A stretch of 64,000 bases of DNA from Streptomyces sp. HUAS CB01 (GCF_030406905.1 NZ_CP129137.1:2111001-2175000); one strand, 5' to 3'. Positions 17,558 through 26,310 are shown, numbered from the stretch's first letter. Notes: a model not told the origin generated them from the sequence alone. Made by a program: numbers and translations.

Positions 17558-18919
17558 CTACAGCACCGGCAGGTTCTTCCGCAGCTCGAACGCCGTGACC
17601 TCCGAGCGGTACTCCTCCCACTCCTGCTTCTTGTTGCGGAGGAAGAAGTCGAAGACGTGCTCCCCGAGCGTCTCCGCGACCAGTTCGCTGCGCTCCATCA
17701 GCATGATCGCCTCGCCGAGGTTCTGCGGGAGGGGCTCGATGCCCATCGCGCGGCGCTCGGCGTCCGAGAGGGCCCAGACGTCGTCGTCGGCGCCGGCCGG
17801 GAGCTCGTAGCCCTCCTCGATGCCCTTGAGGCCCGCAGCGAGCAGGACCGCGTAGGCGAGGTACGGGTTGGCGCCGGAGTCGAGGGAGCGGACCTCGATG
17901 CGGGAGGAGCCGGTCTTGCCCGGCTTGTACATCGGGACGCGGATCAGGGCCGAGCGGTTGTTGTGACCCCAGCAGATGTACGAGGGGGCCTCGCCGCCGG
18001 AACCGGCGGTGCGGGCGGAGCCGCCCCAGATGCGCTTGTAGGAGTTGACCCACTGGTTGGTGACGGCCGAGATCTCCGCGGCGTGCCGGAGCAGGCCGGC
18101 GATGAAGGACCGCCCCACCTTGGAGAGCTGGTACTCCGCTCCCGACTCGTAGAACGCGTTCCGGTCGCCCTCGAAGAGGGACAGGTGCGTGTGCATGCCG
18201 GAGCCGGGGTGCTCGGAGAAGGGCTTCGGCATGAAGGTCGCCTGGACCCCCTGCTCCAGCGCCACCTGCTTCATGACCAGGCGGAACGTCATGATGTTGT
18301 CCGCGGTGGACAGCGCGTCCGCGTACCGCAGGTCGATCTCCTGCTGGCCCGGCGCGCCCTCGTGGTGGCTGAACTCCACCGAGATGCCCATGGACTCGAG
18401 CATCGTGATCGCCTGGCGGCGGAAGTCCATGCCGACGTTCTGCGGCGTGTGGTCGAAGTACCCGGAGTTGTCGGCGGGAGTCGGGCGCGAGCCGTCCAGC
18501 GGCCGGTCCTTCAGCAGGAAGAACTCGATCTCGGGGTGCGTGTAGAACGTGAAGCCCAGGTCCGAGGTCTTCGCCAGGATGCGCTTGAGGACGAAGCGCG
18601 GGTCGGCGAAGGACGGCGAGCCGTCGGGCATCAGGATGTCGCAGAACATCCGTGCCGTGCCGGGGGCCTCCGCGCGCCACGGCAGGATCTGGAACGTACC
18701 CGGGTCCGGCTTGGCGATCATGTCCGACTCGTAGACACGGGCGAAGCCCTCGATCGCGGAGCCGTCGAAGCCGATGCCCTCGTCGAAGGCCTGCTCGAGC
18801 TCGGCGGGGGCCACCGCGACCGACTTCAGGAAGCCGAGCACATCGGTGAACCACAGGCGTACGAACCGGATGTCGCGCTCCTCGAGCGTGCGGAGCACAA
18901 ATTCCTGCTGCTTGTCCAT
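17558..18919 (-). CDS. glnA2: glutamine synthetase-like ligase GlnA2 (gamma-glutamylpolyamine synthetase type)
   Basis: A 453-residue member of the GS-I fold. The beta-grasp N-terminus (FTDVLGFLKSVAV) and the Asp-50 type loop (GFDGSAIEGFARVYESD) precede the ATP/metal motifs: HPEIEFFLL, then PGSGMHTHLSLF, NSYKRIWGG and SRIEVRSLDSGANPY. The adenylylation site NLYDLP of GlnA is replaced by DDDVWALSD, so the modified Tyr is a Trp and GlnE cannot act on it there. In S. coelicolor the orthologue is reported to glutamylate polyamines and not to make glutamine (family knowledge). AAGGA precedes the ATG. Confidence 0.88.
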   Translation of the reverse strand: MDKQQEFVLRTLEERDIRFVRLWFTDVLGFLKSVAVAPAELEQAFDEGIGFDGSAIEGFARVYESDMIAKPDPGTFQILPWRAEAPGTARMFCDILMPDGSPSFADPRFVLKRILAKTSDLGFTFYTHPEIEFFLLKDRPLDGSRPTPADNSGYFDHTPQNVGMDFRRQAITMLESMGISVEFSHHEGAPGQQEIDLRYADALSTADNIMTFRLVMKQVALEQGVQATFMPKPFSEHPGSGMHTHLSLFEGDRNAFYESGAEYQLSKVGRSFIAGLLRHAAEISAVTNQWVNSYKRIWGGSARTAGSGGEAPSYICWGHNNRSALIRVPMYKPGKTGSSRIEVRSLDSGANPYLAYAVLLAAGLKGIEEGYELPAGADDDVWALSDAERRAMGIEPLPQNLGEAIMLMERSELVAETLGEHVFDFFLRNKKQEWEEYRSEVTAFELRKNLPVL

Positions 18920-19045
18920 AGCCACATCCTTGCAGTTCAGACGGCCTGTGCACCACCGCCAGGGCGTAGAGGGAGCTTCAGTATCACGACCCGGGGTTTC
19001 GCCCAGATTACGCACCCCGTATGACGTGGAGCACGCACCCGCCAT

Positions 19046-19051
19046 TACCAT
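19046..19051 (+). promoter_or_regulatory. leaderless-type -10 element
   Basis: TACCAT matches TANNNT and ends 8 nt before the ATG at 19060. No ribosome site is present. A weak -35 candidate, ATGACG, is 19 nt further upstream. Confidence 0.55.
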
Positions 19052-19059
19052 CTGCGCCC

Positions 19060-19515
19060 ATGGGGGGCATGCGGAGCACCCGCACCGCGCACACCGCGCG
19101 TCCCATGGCGCTGGGGAGTGCCGTGGCGACGCTCTTCGCCGCGCTCTTCCTCTGTCTGGGACAGGCTGACACGGACCCCGGGGCGGCGCGCAAGCACGGC
19201 GCCCACGGGGAGGCCGGGGAGTTCTCCGCCGCCGCCTCCGCGTCCCCTGCCGCCGGGCGGACCGGCGGGACCACCCGTGTCGTACCGGGTGCCCGGGCGG
19301 CCGACGCGTACACCTGCCCGTACGACCGCGGCGACTGCGGGCTCTTCCCGCACCTCACGCCCGGCGTCCTCACCGCCCCGCCCCAGGACGCGCCTCCGGC
19401 CCCGGCCGGGCTTCCGCCCGGCGCCGTGCCGGACCGCGTCGCGGGCGGCCCACGGCGCACCGGTGCGCTCCCCCGCGCCCCGGATCTCCACGTCCTTCAG
19501 GTGCTGCGGACCTAG
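19060..19515 (+). CDS. small exported protein of unknown function
   Basis: A 151-residue protein. An N-terminal hydrophobic segment at about 18-35 (GSAVATLFAALFLCLG) suggests a signal peptide or anchor. The rest is Ala/Gly/Pro-rich and disordered, with one Cys pair in YTCPYDRGDCGLFPH (about residues 85-100) that could form a small disulfide loop. I do not recognise a family. It is divergent from glnA2 and 91 bp upstream of the DUF3105 gene, so it may belong to the same exported-protein cluster. Confidence 0.6.
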   Translation: MGGMRSTRTAHTARPMALGSAVATLFAALFLCLGQADTDPGAARKHGAHGEAGEFSAAASASPAAGRTGGTTRVVPGARAADAYTCPYDRGDCGLFPHLTPGVLTAPPQDAPPAPAGLPPGAVPDRVAGGPRRTGALPRAPDLHVLQVLRT

Positions 19516-19606
19516 GCCGTGTCGCCGCCATCCGTGCCGCCATGGCCCCGGTCATGTGAACAGGTGCACACCCCACACCCCCGACGCAGAAGAAGGACGA
19601 AGCAGA

Positions 19607-20254
19607 GTGTCGAGCAGGACGAACAAGACGAACGACCGCCGCGCCCGCATAGAGGAGATGCGCCGCGCCGAGCAGGCCCGCGAGCGCCGCAACCGCGTCA
19701 TCACGATCTCGCTCAGCGCGGTCCTGGTGGCGGGCCTCGTCGGCTTCGGCGCATACGTGCTGAACAAGGAGTCCGAGAAGAAGGAGCAGGCCGAGGCCGC
19801 CGCCAAGGCGCCGATCAAGGACGAGAAGTCCTGGGACGCCAAGAAGCTCGGGCGCGACCACGTCACCGCGGCCGTGAAGTACCCGATGAAGCCCCCGGTC
19901 GGCGGTGACCACCACCAGGCCTGGATGAACTGCGACCGCAACGTCTACGACAAGCCGATCCCCGAGGTGAACGCCGTGCACTCGCTGGAGCACGGCGCCG
20001 TCTGGGTCACGTACAGCGACAAGGCCCCGGCCGCCGAGGTGCAGAAGCTCAAGGACAAGGTCGGCAAGACCTCGTACTCGATGATGAGCCCGGTGAAGGA
20101 CCAGGCCGGGGCCATCATGCTCAGCGCCTGGGGCAAGCAGGTGACGGTCGACAGCGCGGACGACCCGCGGGTGGACCAGTTCTTCACCAAGTACGTGCAG
20201 GGTCCGCAGACGCCCGAGCCGGGTGCCGCGTGCACGGGCGGACTGAGCGCGTGA
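19607..20254 (+). CDS. DUF3105 membrane-anchored protein
   Basis: A 215-residue protein with an Arg-rich cytoplasmic N-terminus (residues 1-30), one membrane helix at about 31-52 (VITISLSAVLVAGLVGFGAYVL) and an extracytoplasmic DUF3105 domain. Conserved features are PPVGGDHHQAWMNCDRNVYD and AVHSLEHGAVWVTY, where His and Cys residues could bind metal. It starts at a GTG after AAGGA. Its stop overlaps the DUF305 start as GTGA. In actinobacteria the two families commonly occur together and are suspected of copper or other metal handling. The function is not established. Confidence 0.85.
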   Translation: MSSRTNKTNDRRARIEEMRRAEQARERRNRVITISLSAVLVAGLVGFGAYVLNKESEKKEQAEAAAKAPIKDEKSWDAKKLGRDHVTAAVKYPMKPPVGGDHHQAWMNCDRNVYDKPIPEVNAVHSLEHGAVWVTYSDKAPAAEVQKLKDKVGKTSYSMMSPVKDQAGAIMLSAWGKQVTVDSADDPRVDQFFTKYVQGPQTPEPGAACTGGLSA

Positions 20255-21033
20255 CGCTCACGCTGACGCGGACGCACTGGGTCTCGATCGCGGCGGTGGC
20301 GCTGGCGCTGCTGTTCGCGGGCGCGGCCACGGTCGCGTCCGCGGGCGGCGACGACGGGCATCCCGGCGGGCACGGGGGCGGCGCGGCCGCCGCCGCCCCC
20401 GCGGCGGACTCGGCCGACGCGGGTTTCGCCCGTGACATGGCCGTCCACCACCAGCAGGCGGTGGAGATGTCCTTCATCGTCCGGGACCGTACGCAGGACG
20501 AAGAGGTGCGGCGGCTCGCCTACGACATCGCCAACACCCAGGCCAACCAGCGCGGCATGCTGCTGGGCTGGCTGGATCTGTGGGGGCTGCCGAAGGTGGA
20601 CTCCGGAGCCGAGCCGATGGCCTGGATGGAACAGGCGCACGGGGAAGGCGGCCACGGGGACGGCGCGCACGGCGACGACGGCGGGCACGGTGGCACGTCC
20701 GGGAACGGCGCTCACGGGAGTGACCAGGGCGCCGGCGCCGGGGACGCGAGCCGCGGCGGGCAGCCCGATACCGGGGCGGTGATGCCCGGTATGGCCACCC
20801 GGGCCGAGCTGGACCGGCTGGCGAAGGCGAGCGGCAAGCAGGCCGAGGTGCTCTACCTGCAGCTGATGACCGACCACCACAAGGGCGGCGTCGCGATGGC
20901 GGAGGGCTGCGCAAGCCTGTGCACCGTGCCGCAGGAGAAGGCCCTGGCGCAGGGCATGGTCGACGCCCAGCAGTCCGAGATGGACCTGATGGCGGACCTC
21001 CTGAAGAAGCGGGGTGCGGCGCCCCGCCCCTGA
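20251..21033 (+). CDS. DUF305 ferritin-like exported protein
   Basis: A 260-residue protein with a signal peptide (hydrophobic to about residue 31). It has two DUF305 helical units, each with the signature His-His: FARDMAVHHQQAVEMS (about 59-74) and LQLMTDHHKGGVAMA (about 203-217). Between them is a Gly/His-rich spacer (about 130-165, repeating HGEGGHGDGAHG) that could bind Cu or Zn. The GTG start is coupled to DUF3105 by a 4-bp overlap. The metal-binding look fits a role in periplasmic or wall metal homeostasis, but this is inference. A very strong hairpin follows directly. Confidence 0.86.
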   Translation: MTLTLTRTHWVSIAAVALALLFAGAATVASAGGDDGHPGGHGGGAAAAAPAADSADAGFARDMAVHHQQAVEMSFIVRDRTQDEEVRRLAYDIANTQANQRGMLLGWLDLWGLPKVDSGAEPMAWMEQAHGEGGHGDGAHGDDGGHGGTSGNGAHGSDQGAGAGDASRGGQPDTGAVMPGMATRAELDRLAKASGKQAEVLYLQLMTDHHKGGVAMAEGCASLCTVPQEKALAQGMVDAQQSEMDLMADLLKKRGAAPRP

Positions 21034-21102
21034 GTACCGGCGCGACCACCGCGTGGGCCGGGCGGACCGCCCGCGCCACGCGGTGGTGCCCGGAGCCGGT
21101 AC
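21034..21102 (+). terminator. two-tier perfect hairpin terminator after DUF305
   Basis: Outer arms GTACCGGC (21034-21041) and GCCGGTAC (21095-21102) enclose inner arms ACCACCGCGTGG (21045-21056) and CCACGCGGTGGT (21076-21087), all perfectly complementary. The inner loop can pair again through GGGCGG / CCGCCC. It begins directly after the stop codon. Confidence 0.8.
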
Positions 21103-21439
21103 GGCGGTGCTCTCCGCCCGGCCCGAGAGGCCGGGGCAGGCCAGGTGGGCCCGTCCCGCGCGGATGCCCTCGCCGGGCCATGCTGTGCCCGTTTCCCGCG
21201 CGGAGTGCCCGCGCCGTGCCGCGCGGCGGGGGTGGCACCCGGGACGGAACCGTCGGCGTCGTCGGGACGGAACCGAGGACCCACCCGCGGCGGCCCCTCC
21301 ACGACCTACGTGGTGGCGTGCCCGCCGCGGGGCCGCCCCTCGCGTCGCCGCACGTCGCTGCCGGCCGCGCGCCGGGGTGTGCCCCGGCCTCCCGGGCGGC
21401 CGCTCGGCCCTCCTCCGTGTGTACCCCGCCCTCCTCCGT
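21103..21439. other. gap with no recognisable gene
   Basis: This is very GC-rich sequence between the DUF305 terminator and the broken DUF5990 gene. Long open frames on both strands have Arg/Pro/Ala composition typical of non-coding high-GC DNA, and none shows a start site or a family. Confidence 0.5.
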
Positions 21440-21875
21440 GCGTCCCCGCGCCCCGCCCGCCACACCACCCGTGGCGGGCGGACGGCCGCGCACAGCAGGA
21501 GGCCGAGGCCGTCGGTCAGCCCGATCGTGGTGTCGGCACTCCCTCCGGCCACCGGTTCGGGCGGGATGTCGCCGAGGAAGAGCTTGGCCCGCCGGAACAT
21601 CGCGAAGGTGCCGCCCGCGCCGGCGGTTCGCCTGACGTCAGATACACGAAGCGCGCCCCGCGCGGGCCCTGGACCCAGGGGCCCCGGAAGCCGGTCGTCC
21701 CGTCGGGCGCCGCCACGACGTCGGCGGTAAGGTCGAAGACGGCTTCCTCGGCGTCCGCCGGGACCAGTTGGTCCGGCTCCGTGCCGCGCTGGGTGCCGAC
21801 GTGCACGTCGAAGAAGTCCCCGCAGTCCCGGCCGGGAAGATCCCGGCCCGTGATGCGCAGCGTCAGCAGGGCCAT
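21440..21875 (-). pseudogene. DUF5990-family gene broken by a frameshift
   Basis: The first part reads MALLTLRITGRDLPG through FRGPWVQGPRGARFVYLTSGE from the ATG at 21875, the expected start of a DUF5990 protein. The family's continuation (GTFAMFRRAKLFLGDIPPE ... LGLTDGLGLLLCAAVRPP) is present directly downstream but one frame over. Restoring one G near 21621-21627 would join both parts. After the family's usual end there is no early stop in the second frame. Either a recent pseudogene or a sequence error; function unknown in any case. The 3' boundary is estimated. Confidence 0.75.
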
Positions 21876-21962
21876 CGGCGGGTTCCTCCCACCCGCGCGG
21901 GACGAGCGGACGTGACATCGGGTGACAACGGGCGTGGGCCGCGCCCAGGAGGTACGAACCCC

Positions 21963-22382
21963 ATGACCACCGCCAAGGACATCATGCATGCCGGGGCCCA
22001 GTGGATCCCGGCGCACGAAACTCTCGACCGTGCCGCGCAGTTGATGCGCGAGCTGAACGTGGGCGCGCTGCCCATCGCCGACGCCGACGAACGGCTGTGC
22101 GGCATCCTGACCGACCGCGACATCGTGGTCGGCTGCGTGGCCATGGGCCACGACCCGTCGAAGATCACGGCGGGCGAGATGGCCCGCGGCACCCCGCGCT
22201 GGATCGACTCGGGCGCGGACGTCGGCGACGTACTGCACGAGATGCAGGAGCACCAGATCCGCCGGCTCCCCGTCATCGAGAACAAGCGCCTCGTCGGCAT
22301 GATCAGCGAGGCGGACCTGGCGCAGCATCTGTCGGAGGACCAGCTCGCGCAGTGGGTCGAGCAGGTGTACGCGCGCGCCTGA
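21963..22382 (+). CDS. CBS-domain protein
   Basis: A 139-residue protein made of two CBS motifs (about residues 5-60 and 70-128): TAKDIMHAGAQWIPAHETL with LCGILTDRDIV, then VLHEMQEHQIRRLPVIENKRLVGMIS. Paired CBS motifs bind adenosine nucleotides and usually sense energy state; stand-alone members in actinobacteria resemble hypoxia or stress-response proteins. The ATG is preceded by AGGAGG at 21946-21951. No partner gene is adjacent. Confidence 0.88.
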   Translation: MTTAKDIMHAGAQWIPAHETLDRAAQLMRELNVGALPIADADERLCGILTDRDIVVGCVAMGHDPSKITAGEMARGTPRWIDSGADVGDVLHEMQEHQIRRLPVIENKRLVGMISEADLAQHLSEDQLAQWVEQVYARA

Positions 22383-22878
22383 CCCGGCGTCAGTACGCGT
22401 GCCGCGTGGCGACGTTCGCTCACCGCGGCGCCACGGCGGCCGCCCGGACGGCTCGGAGGCCGCTGCCCTCGGAAGCCCGGCTGCCCTCAGGGGTTTGACG
22501 GCCCTCAGAAGCCCGGTATCCCTCAGAAGCCCGGTTTCCCGGGGACCGGGCTGCCCTCGGAGACCGGTCCCGCGAGCCCCCGGTTTCGCCAGGGGCCGGT
22601 TTCCCCAAGGGCCCGAGTTCCCTCAGGGGCCCGGGCTTTCCCCGGGTTCCGGACGCTTCGGGGGCTTCCGAGCCCCGGGCTCCCCGGCACCTCGTGCGCA
22701 CCTGGCAGGCACGGCGCTTCGGGGGATTCCGGGTCCCCCGGCACGCCGTGCGCGCCCGGCGCTGCCGGAATCCCGCCGCTTCCGGGCCGCCGCGCGCCCT
22801 GCGCTTCAGGCGCCTCAGGCACTCCGCGCCCGGCGCTCCCGGACGGTCCAGGTGACCGGTCGCCCGCGCTCCGCTCCG
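22383..22878. repeat. repeat-rich gene-free region
   Basis: This 496-bp gap holds a run of degenerate direct repeats at about 22460-22700. Variants of CCTCAGAAGCCCGGT and CCTCGGGGCCCGG recur roughly every 16-20 bp, with proline/glycine-like frames on both strands. No start signals or known protein features were seen. Confidence 0.6.
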
Positions 22879-23724
22879 TCATCCGGGCTTCAGGACCGCC
22901 CGGGCCACGGCGTCCGGGCGGTCCAGCATGACCATGTGCCCCGACCGCTCGACGGCTTCGAAGTGCGCGCCGCCCAGTTCGCGGGCGAGCGAGCGCTGCC
23001 GTTCCAGCCAGCGGGCCGTGGAGCGCCGCCCCCGGCCGTCCGCCGCGGCCAGCACGGTCACGGGCACGCCCTCAGGCAGCGGGAACCGCGCGCGCAGCGC
23101 GAGGAGTTCGGCGGCGACGGCGCGGTAGTGGGTGTTCTCCAGCAGCGCCCCCTGGAGCACGCGTGAGGTGCCGTAGCAGCGGCGTACGAGGGCGGCGGGG
23201 GCCGGGTCGCCGCCGCCGTCGCGGGACAGCCGGACCAGGGCGCGCCGGAGGGCGGGGCCGACCGCGGCGGGCGCTCCCACGGCCGTCAGCGCCGCGCCGA
23301 GGCCGTGCGCCACGGCCGTGCGGACGGCGGGCGCGACGGGCGCCCTGGCGTCCTCCTCGACGCTCGCGTCGACCAGGACGAGGCCGGCCGTACGGGCCGG
23401 GTGGAGGCGGGCGAAGGCCTCCGCGTGGAAGCCTGCGATGGAGTGCCCCACGACGGTGACGGGAATTCCGCCGAGTCCGAGGGCGTCGAGGAGCCCGGCG
23501 ATGCGGTGGGCCTCCCCCTCGGCCGACGGGGGCACCACGGCGGGGCCGCTCAGTCCGTGCCCGGGCCGGTCGAACCGGACGACGGTGCGGTACGGGGTCA
23601 GCAGGGGGACGACGGGGTCCCAGTCGAACCAGCTCATGGCGAGGCCCGCGCTGAGCACGCAGACGGGTCCGCCGCCCTCGACCACCACGTGGTGGGGCAC
23701 TCCGCCGATCCGTACGAACGTCAC
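22879..23724 (-). CDS. alpha/beta-fold hydrolase
   Basis: A 281-residue soluble hydrolase. The oxyanion region (LSAGLAMSWFDWDPV), the nucleophile elbow VGHSIAG with Ser at about residue 95, and the C-terminal SGHMVMLDRPDAV with the catalytic His are all present. The cap between them is Ala/Arg-rich. It starts at a GTG overlapping the upstream membrane protein's stop (GTGA), so the two are co-translated. Substrate unknown; the family includes esterases and haloperoxidase-like enzymes. Confidence 0.87.
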   Translation of the reverse strand: MTFVRIGGVPHHVVVEGGGPVCVLSAGLAMSWFDWDPVVPLLTPYRTVVRFDRPGHGLSGPAVVPPSAEGEAHRIAGLLDALGLGGIPVTVVGHSIAGFHAEAFARLHPARTAGLVLVDASVEEDARAPVAPAVRTAVAHGLGAALTAVGAPAAVGPALRRALVRLSRDGGGDPAPAALVRRCYGTSRVLQGALLENTHYRAVAAELLALRARFPLPEGVPVTVLAAADGRGRRSTARWLERQRSLARELGGAHFEAVERSGHMVMLDRPDAVARAVLKPG

Positions 23725-24437
23725 GCAGTCCCCCTCGTTCCCGGCCGGTCCCCGTCCGGCCGGCCCGTATCCTCCCGCGCCACGGACAGCGCGAGTACCG
23801 CCAGCCAGCCTGCCACGATCAGCACCTGGAGTCGCTGCCCGGCGCCGAGCCACCAGATGCCGCGGCCGGCCTCGAAGGCGGCGACGGCGGTCAGCGTCCA
23901 GACGGTGGCGGCGAGTTCGAGGACGAGGAGGACCGGTCCCACCCGGCCCAGCAGGGGCAACCGGCGGTAGCGGCGCGCGGCGACGGTCAGCGCGACCATG
24001 CCGGTGAGGGCGCCGGCCATGGCGAGGCTGGAACTCACGGCGTGCGCGGTGTGCGTGGCCGGGACGAGGCCCGCCGTCTCCAGCGCCGCGCACTCCGGGT
24101 CGTCGGTGGGCGCGCAGCTGAGCGGCAGGCGCGAGTCGAGTGCGGTCGCCAGGCCGAAGACGGCGAGGGCAGCCCAGCCGGCGACGGACCAAGGCCGTCG
24201 TGGCCGCGACGGCAGGGCGACGGCCGCCCCGGCGAGGACGAGCAGTCCCGCGGCGAGGTCCGTGGCGCGGAACAGGCCGCCGAAGGGCTGGTCCGCGGCC
24301 GAGAGTTCGCTGACGTACGCCCGGACGGGGTCGAGGCCCGTGGCCAGGAGCAGTTCGAGCACCCATGCGGTGTACAGGAGGGCGCCGAGTGCGATAAGCA
24401 GCGCGACAGTTCTGGATGTACCGGATGTTTCGGGCAT
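23721..24437 (-). CDS. DUF998-type integral membrane protein
   Basis: A 238-residue protein with about six to seven membrane helices (VALLIALGALLYTAWVLELLL first) and the family's YVSELSA motif at about 41-47. This places it near the DUF998 family of unknown function. A short loop, LSCAPTDDPEC, carries two Cys. The ATG at 24437 opens a two-gene unit with the hydrolase, divergent from the multicopper oxidase. Confidence 0.8.
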   Translation of the reverse strand: MPETSGTSRTVALLIALGALLYTAWVLELLLATGLDPVRAYVSELSAADQPFGGLFRATDLAAGLLVLAGAAVALPSRPRRPWSVAGWAALAVFGLATALDSRLPLSCAPTDDPECAALETAGLVPATHTAHAVSSSLAMAGALTGMVALTVAARRYRRLPLLGRVGPVLLVLELAATVWTLTAVAAFEAGRGIWWLGAGQRLQVLIVAGWLAVLALSVAREDTGRPDGDRPGTRGTA

Positions 24438-24529
24438 CGTGCTCCATGCTAGGTCGTGCCGCGTTCAGCCCCACCCGGGGCCCGTCCCCCGAGGGGGCGG
24501 TGCGCGCATGTTCGACCGACCGGAGGGCC

Positions 24530-26278
24530 ATGTCCAGTCAGGAGCACACCCGTCAGACCTCTCCCACCCGGCGCGCCGTGCTCGGTGCCGGGATCGCCGC
24601 CGCCGGATCGGGGCTGCTCGCCGCCTGCTCCGGCGGCGGGGCGGCCGACGGCGGCCGTGGTGCGGCGGGTGCACCCGCCGAGGGGTCCGTCCCGGCCGAC
24701 GGAAAGAAGGTCGGCGGTCCGGCGGCGGTGCGCAGCGTGGGCCCGCTCCGCACGCGTACGTTCACGGCCACGCCCAGCACGGTCGACATCGGCCGCGGAC
24801 GCACCTTCAGGACCTGGACGTACAACGACCAGCTACCGGGCAAGGAGGTGCGGATCAACGCCGGCGACACGCTCGAACTCACCCTGTCCAACCATCTGCC
24901 GGTGCCCACCACCGTGCACTGGCACGGCATCGCCCTCGAGAACAAGATGGACGGCGTCCCCGGCGTGACCCAGCAGGCGGTCAAGCCGGGCGGGACCTTC
25001 GCGTACCGCTTCACCGTGCCGCACGCCGGCACGTACTGGTTCCACCCCCACTACGGCGTGCAGATCGACCGCGGCATGTACGCGCCGCTGATCGTGGAGG
25101 ACCCGAAGGAACCGCTCTCCTACGACCACGAGTGGATCATCGTCCTGGACGACTGGATCGACGGCGTGGGCGGATCCACGCCCGACGACGTGCTGTCGCA
25201 GCTCCGCAAGGGCGAGCCGGCGATGGGCCACGGCAACGCGCACGACGGCGGTCACGGGGACGACGAGGACGACCGGCGCGAGCGGGACCGCGAGGACCGC
25301 GAGGGCGGGGACGACGAGGAGCGCGACGGCCGTCCGCGGTCCCGGCCGACCGGCGGCGTCGACGCCGGGTACGGACCGGCCAGGGCCCAGGAACCGGACA
25401 AGGGCCACGGGTCGCCCGGGCCGGCCGGCGGCAGGGGTCCGCGCCGGCTGCTGAGCAACGCCACGAGCAAGCTGCTCGGCGGCCACGCGGGCGATGTCGC
25501 GTACCCGTACTACCTGATCAACGGGCGCACGGCGGACGACCCGACCGAGTTCAAGGCGAAGCCGGGCGACCGGATCCGGCTGAGGATCATCAACGCCGGC
25601 GGCGAGACGGCCTTCCGGGTCGCGCTCGGCGGCCACGAGATGACCGTCGTCCACTCGGACGGCTTCCCCGTCCACCCGCACAAGACCGACGCGCTGCTGC
25701 TGGGCATGGCCGAGCGGTACGACGTGTTGGTCACCGCGAAGGACGGGGTGTTCCCGTTCACGGCGCTGGCGGAGGGCAAGAAGGGCTCGGCGATGGCCGT
25801 GCTGCGGACCGGCGGCGGGGCGACGCCCAAGCCGTCGACCCGTCCGTCGGAGCTGGACCGCAGGGTGCTGCAGTCGTCCGCGCACCTGCGGCCGGAGGAT
25901 TCGGTGAAGCTGGACCGGCGCCGCCCGGACCGCCTCATCCGGTTCACGCTGACCGGCGGCATGAAGCGCTACGACTGGGCCTTCGACCGGCAGCCGTACG
26001 ACCCGGAGGTGCTCCACAGGATCGAGTACGGCGAGCGGGTGCGGCTGGTGGTCATCAACGCCACGGACATGTGGCACCCCATGCACCTGCACGGCCACAC
26101 CTTCGCCCTGGCCGGAATCGACTCCCTCGGCGCCCGCAAGGACACCGCGATCCTGCTGCCGCACCGCAAACTGGTGGCGGACTTCGACGCGGACAATCCA
26201 GGCCTGTGGATGTTCCACTGCCACAACATCTACCACTCGGAGTCCGGGATGATGACGACGCTGGCGTACGAGGACTGA
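24530..26278 (+). CDS. Tat-exported lipoprotein multicopper oxidase
   Basis: A 582-residue laccase-like copper oxidase. The Tat motif (PTRRAVLGAG) is followed by a lipobox LLAAC with Cys33, so the enzyme should be anchored outside the membrane. Type 2/3 copper motifs are HWHG (130-133) and WFHPH (170-174) in the first cupredoxin domain, and HPMHLHGH (about 515-523) and MFHCHNIYHSESGMM (about 560-574) in the last, including the axial Met. Residues about 235-305 form an unusual Asp/Glu/Arg/Gly/His-rich insert absent from typical members. Likely oxidises phenols, Cu(I) or Fe(II). The ATG has GGAGG upstream. A strong terminator follows. Confidence 0.9.
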   Translation: MSSQEHTRQTSPTRRAVLGAGIAAAGSGLLAACSGGGAADGGRGAAGAPAEGSVPADGKKVGGPAAVRSVGPLRTRTFTATPSTVDIGRGRTFRTWTYNDQLPGKEVRINAGDTLELTLSNHLPVPTTVHWHGIALENKMDGVPGVTQQAVKPGGTFAYRFTVPHAGTYWFHPHYGVQIDRGMYAPLIVEDPKEPLSYDHEWIIVLDDWIDGVGGSTPDDVLSQLRKGEPAMGHGNAHDGGHGDDEDDRRERDREDREGGDDEERDGRPRSRPTGGVDAGYGPARAQEPDKGHGSPGPAGGRGPRRLLSNATSKLLGGHAGDVAYPYYLINGRTADDPTEFKAKPGDRIRLRIINAGGETAFRVALGGHEMTVVHSDGFPVHPHKTDALLLGMAERYDVLVTAKDGVFPFTALAEGKKGSAMAVLRTGGGATPKPSTRPSELDRRVLQSSAHLRPEDSVKLDRRRPDRLIRFTLTGGMKRYDWAFDRQPYDPEVLHRIEYGERVRLVVINATDMWHPMHLHGHTFALAGIDSLGARKDTAILLPHRKLVADFDADNPGLWMFHCHNIYHSESGMMTTLAYED

Positions 26279-26310
26279 TTCCCGGGGGAGGGCCCCGCCC
26301 TCCCCGGGAA
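26279..26310 (+). terminator. hairpin terminator after the multicopper oxidase
   Basis: TTCCCGGGG...GAGGGC and GCCCTC...CCCGGGAA pair into a stem of about 14 bp with a short C-rich loop. It begins at the base after the stop codon. Confidence 0.75.

Noticed and set aside
16634..18956. Reverse frame through VOC genes 2 and 3 joined to the glnA2 region
   Set aside because: It is antisense to clear VOC genes and in another frame than glnA2.
22399..23166. Proline/arginine-rich frame in the repeat region after the CBS gene
   Set aside because: There is no start signal and it is only a reading of the degenerate repeats.
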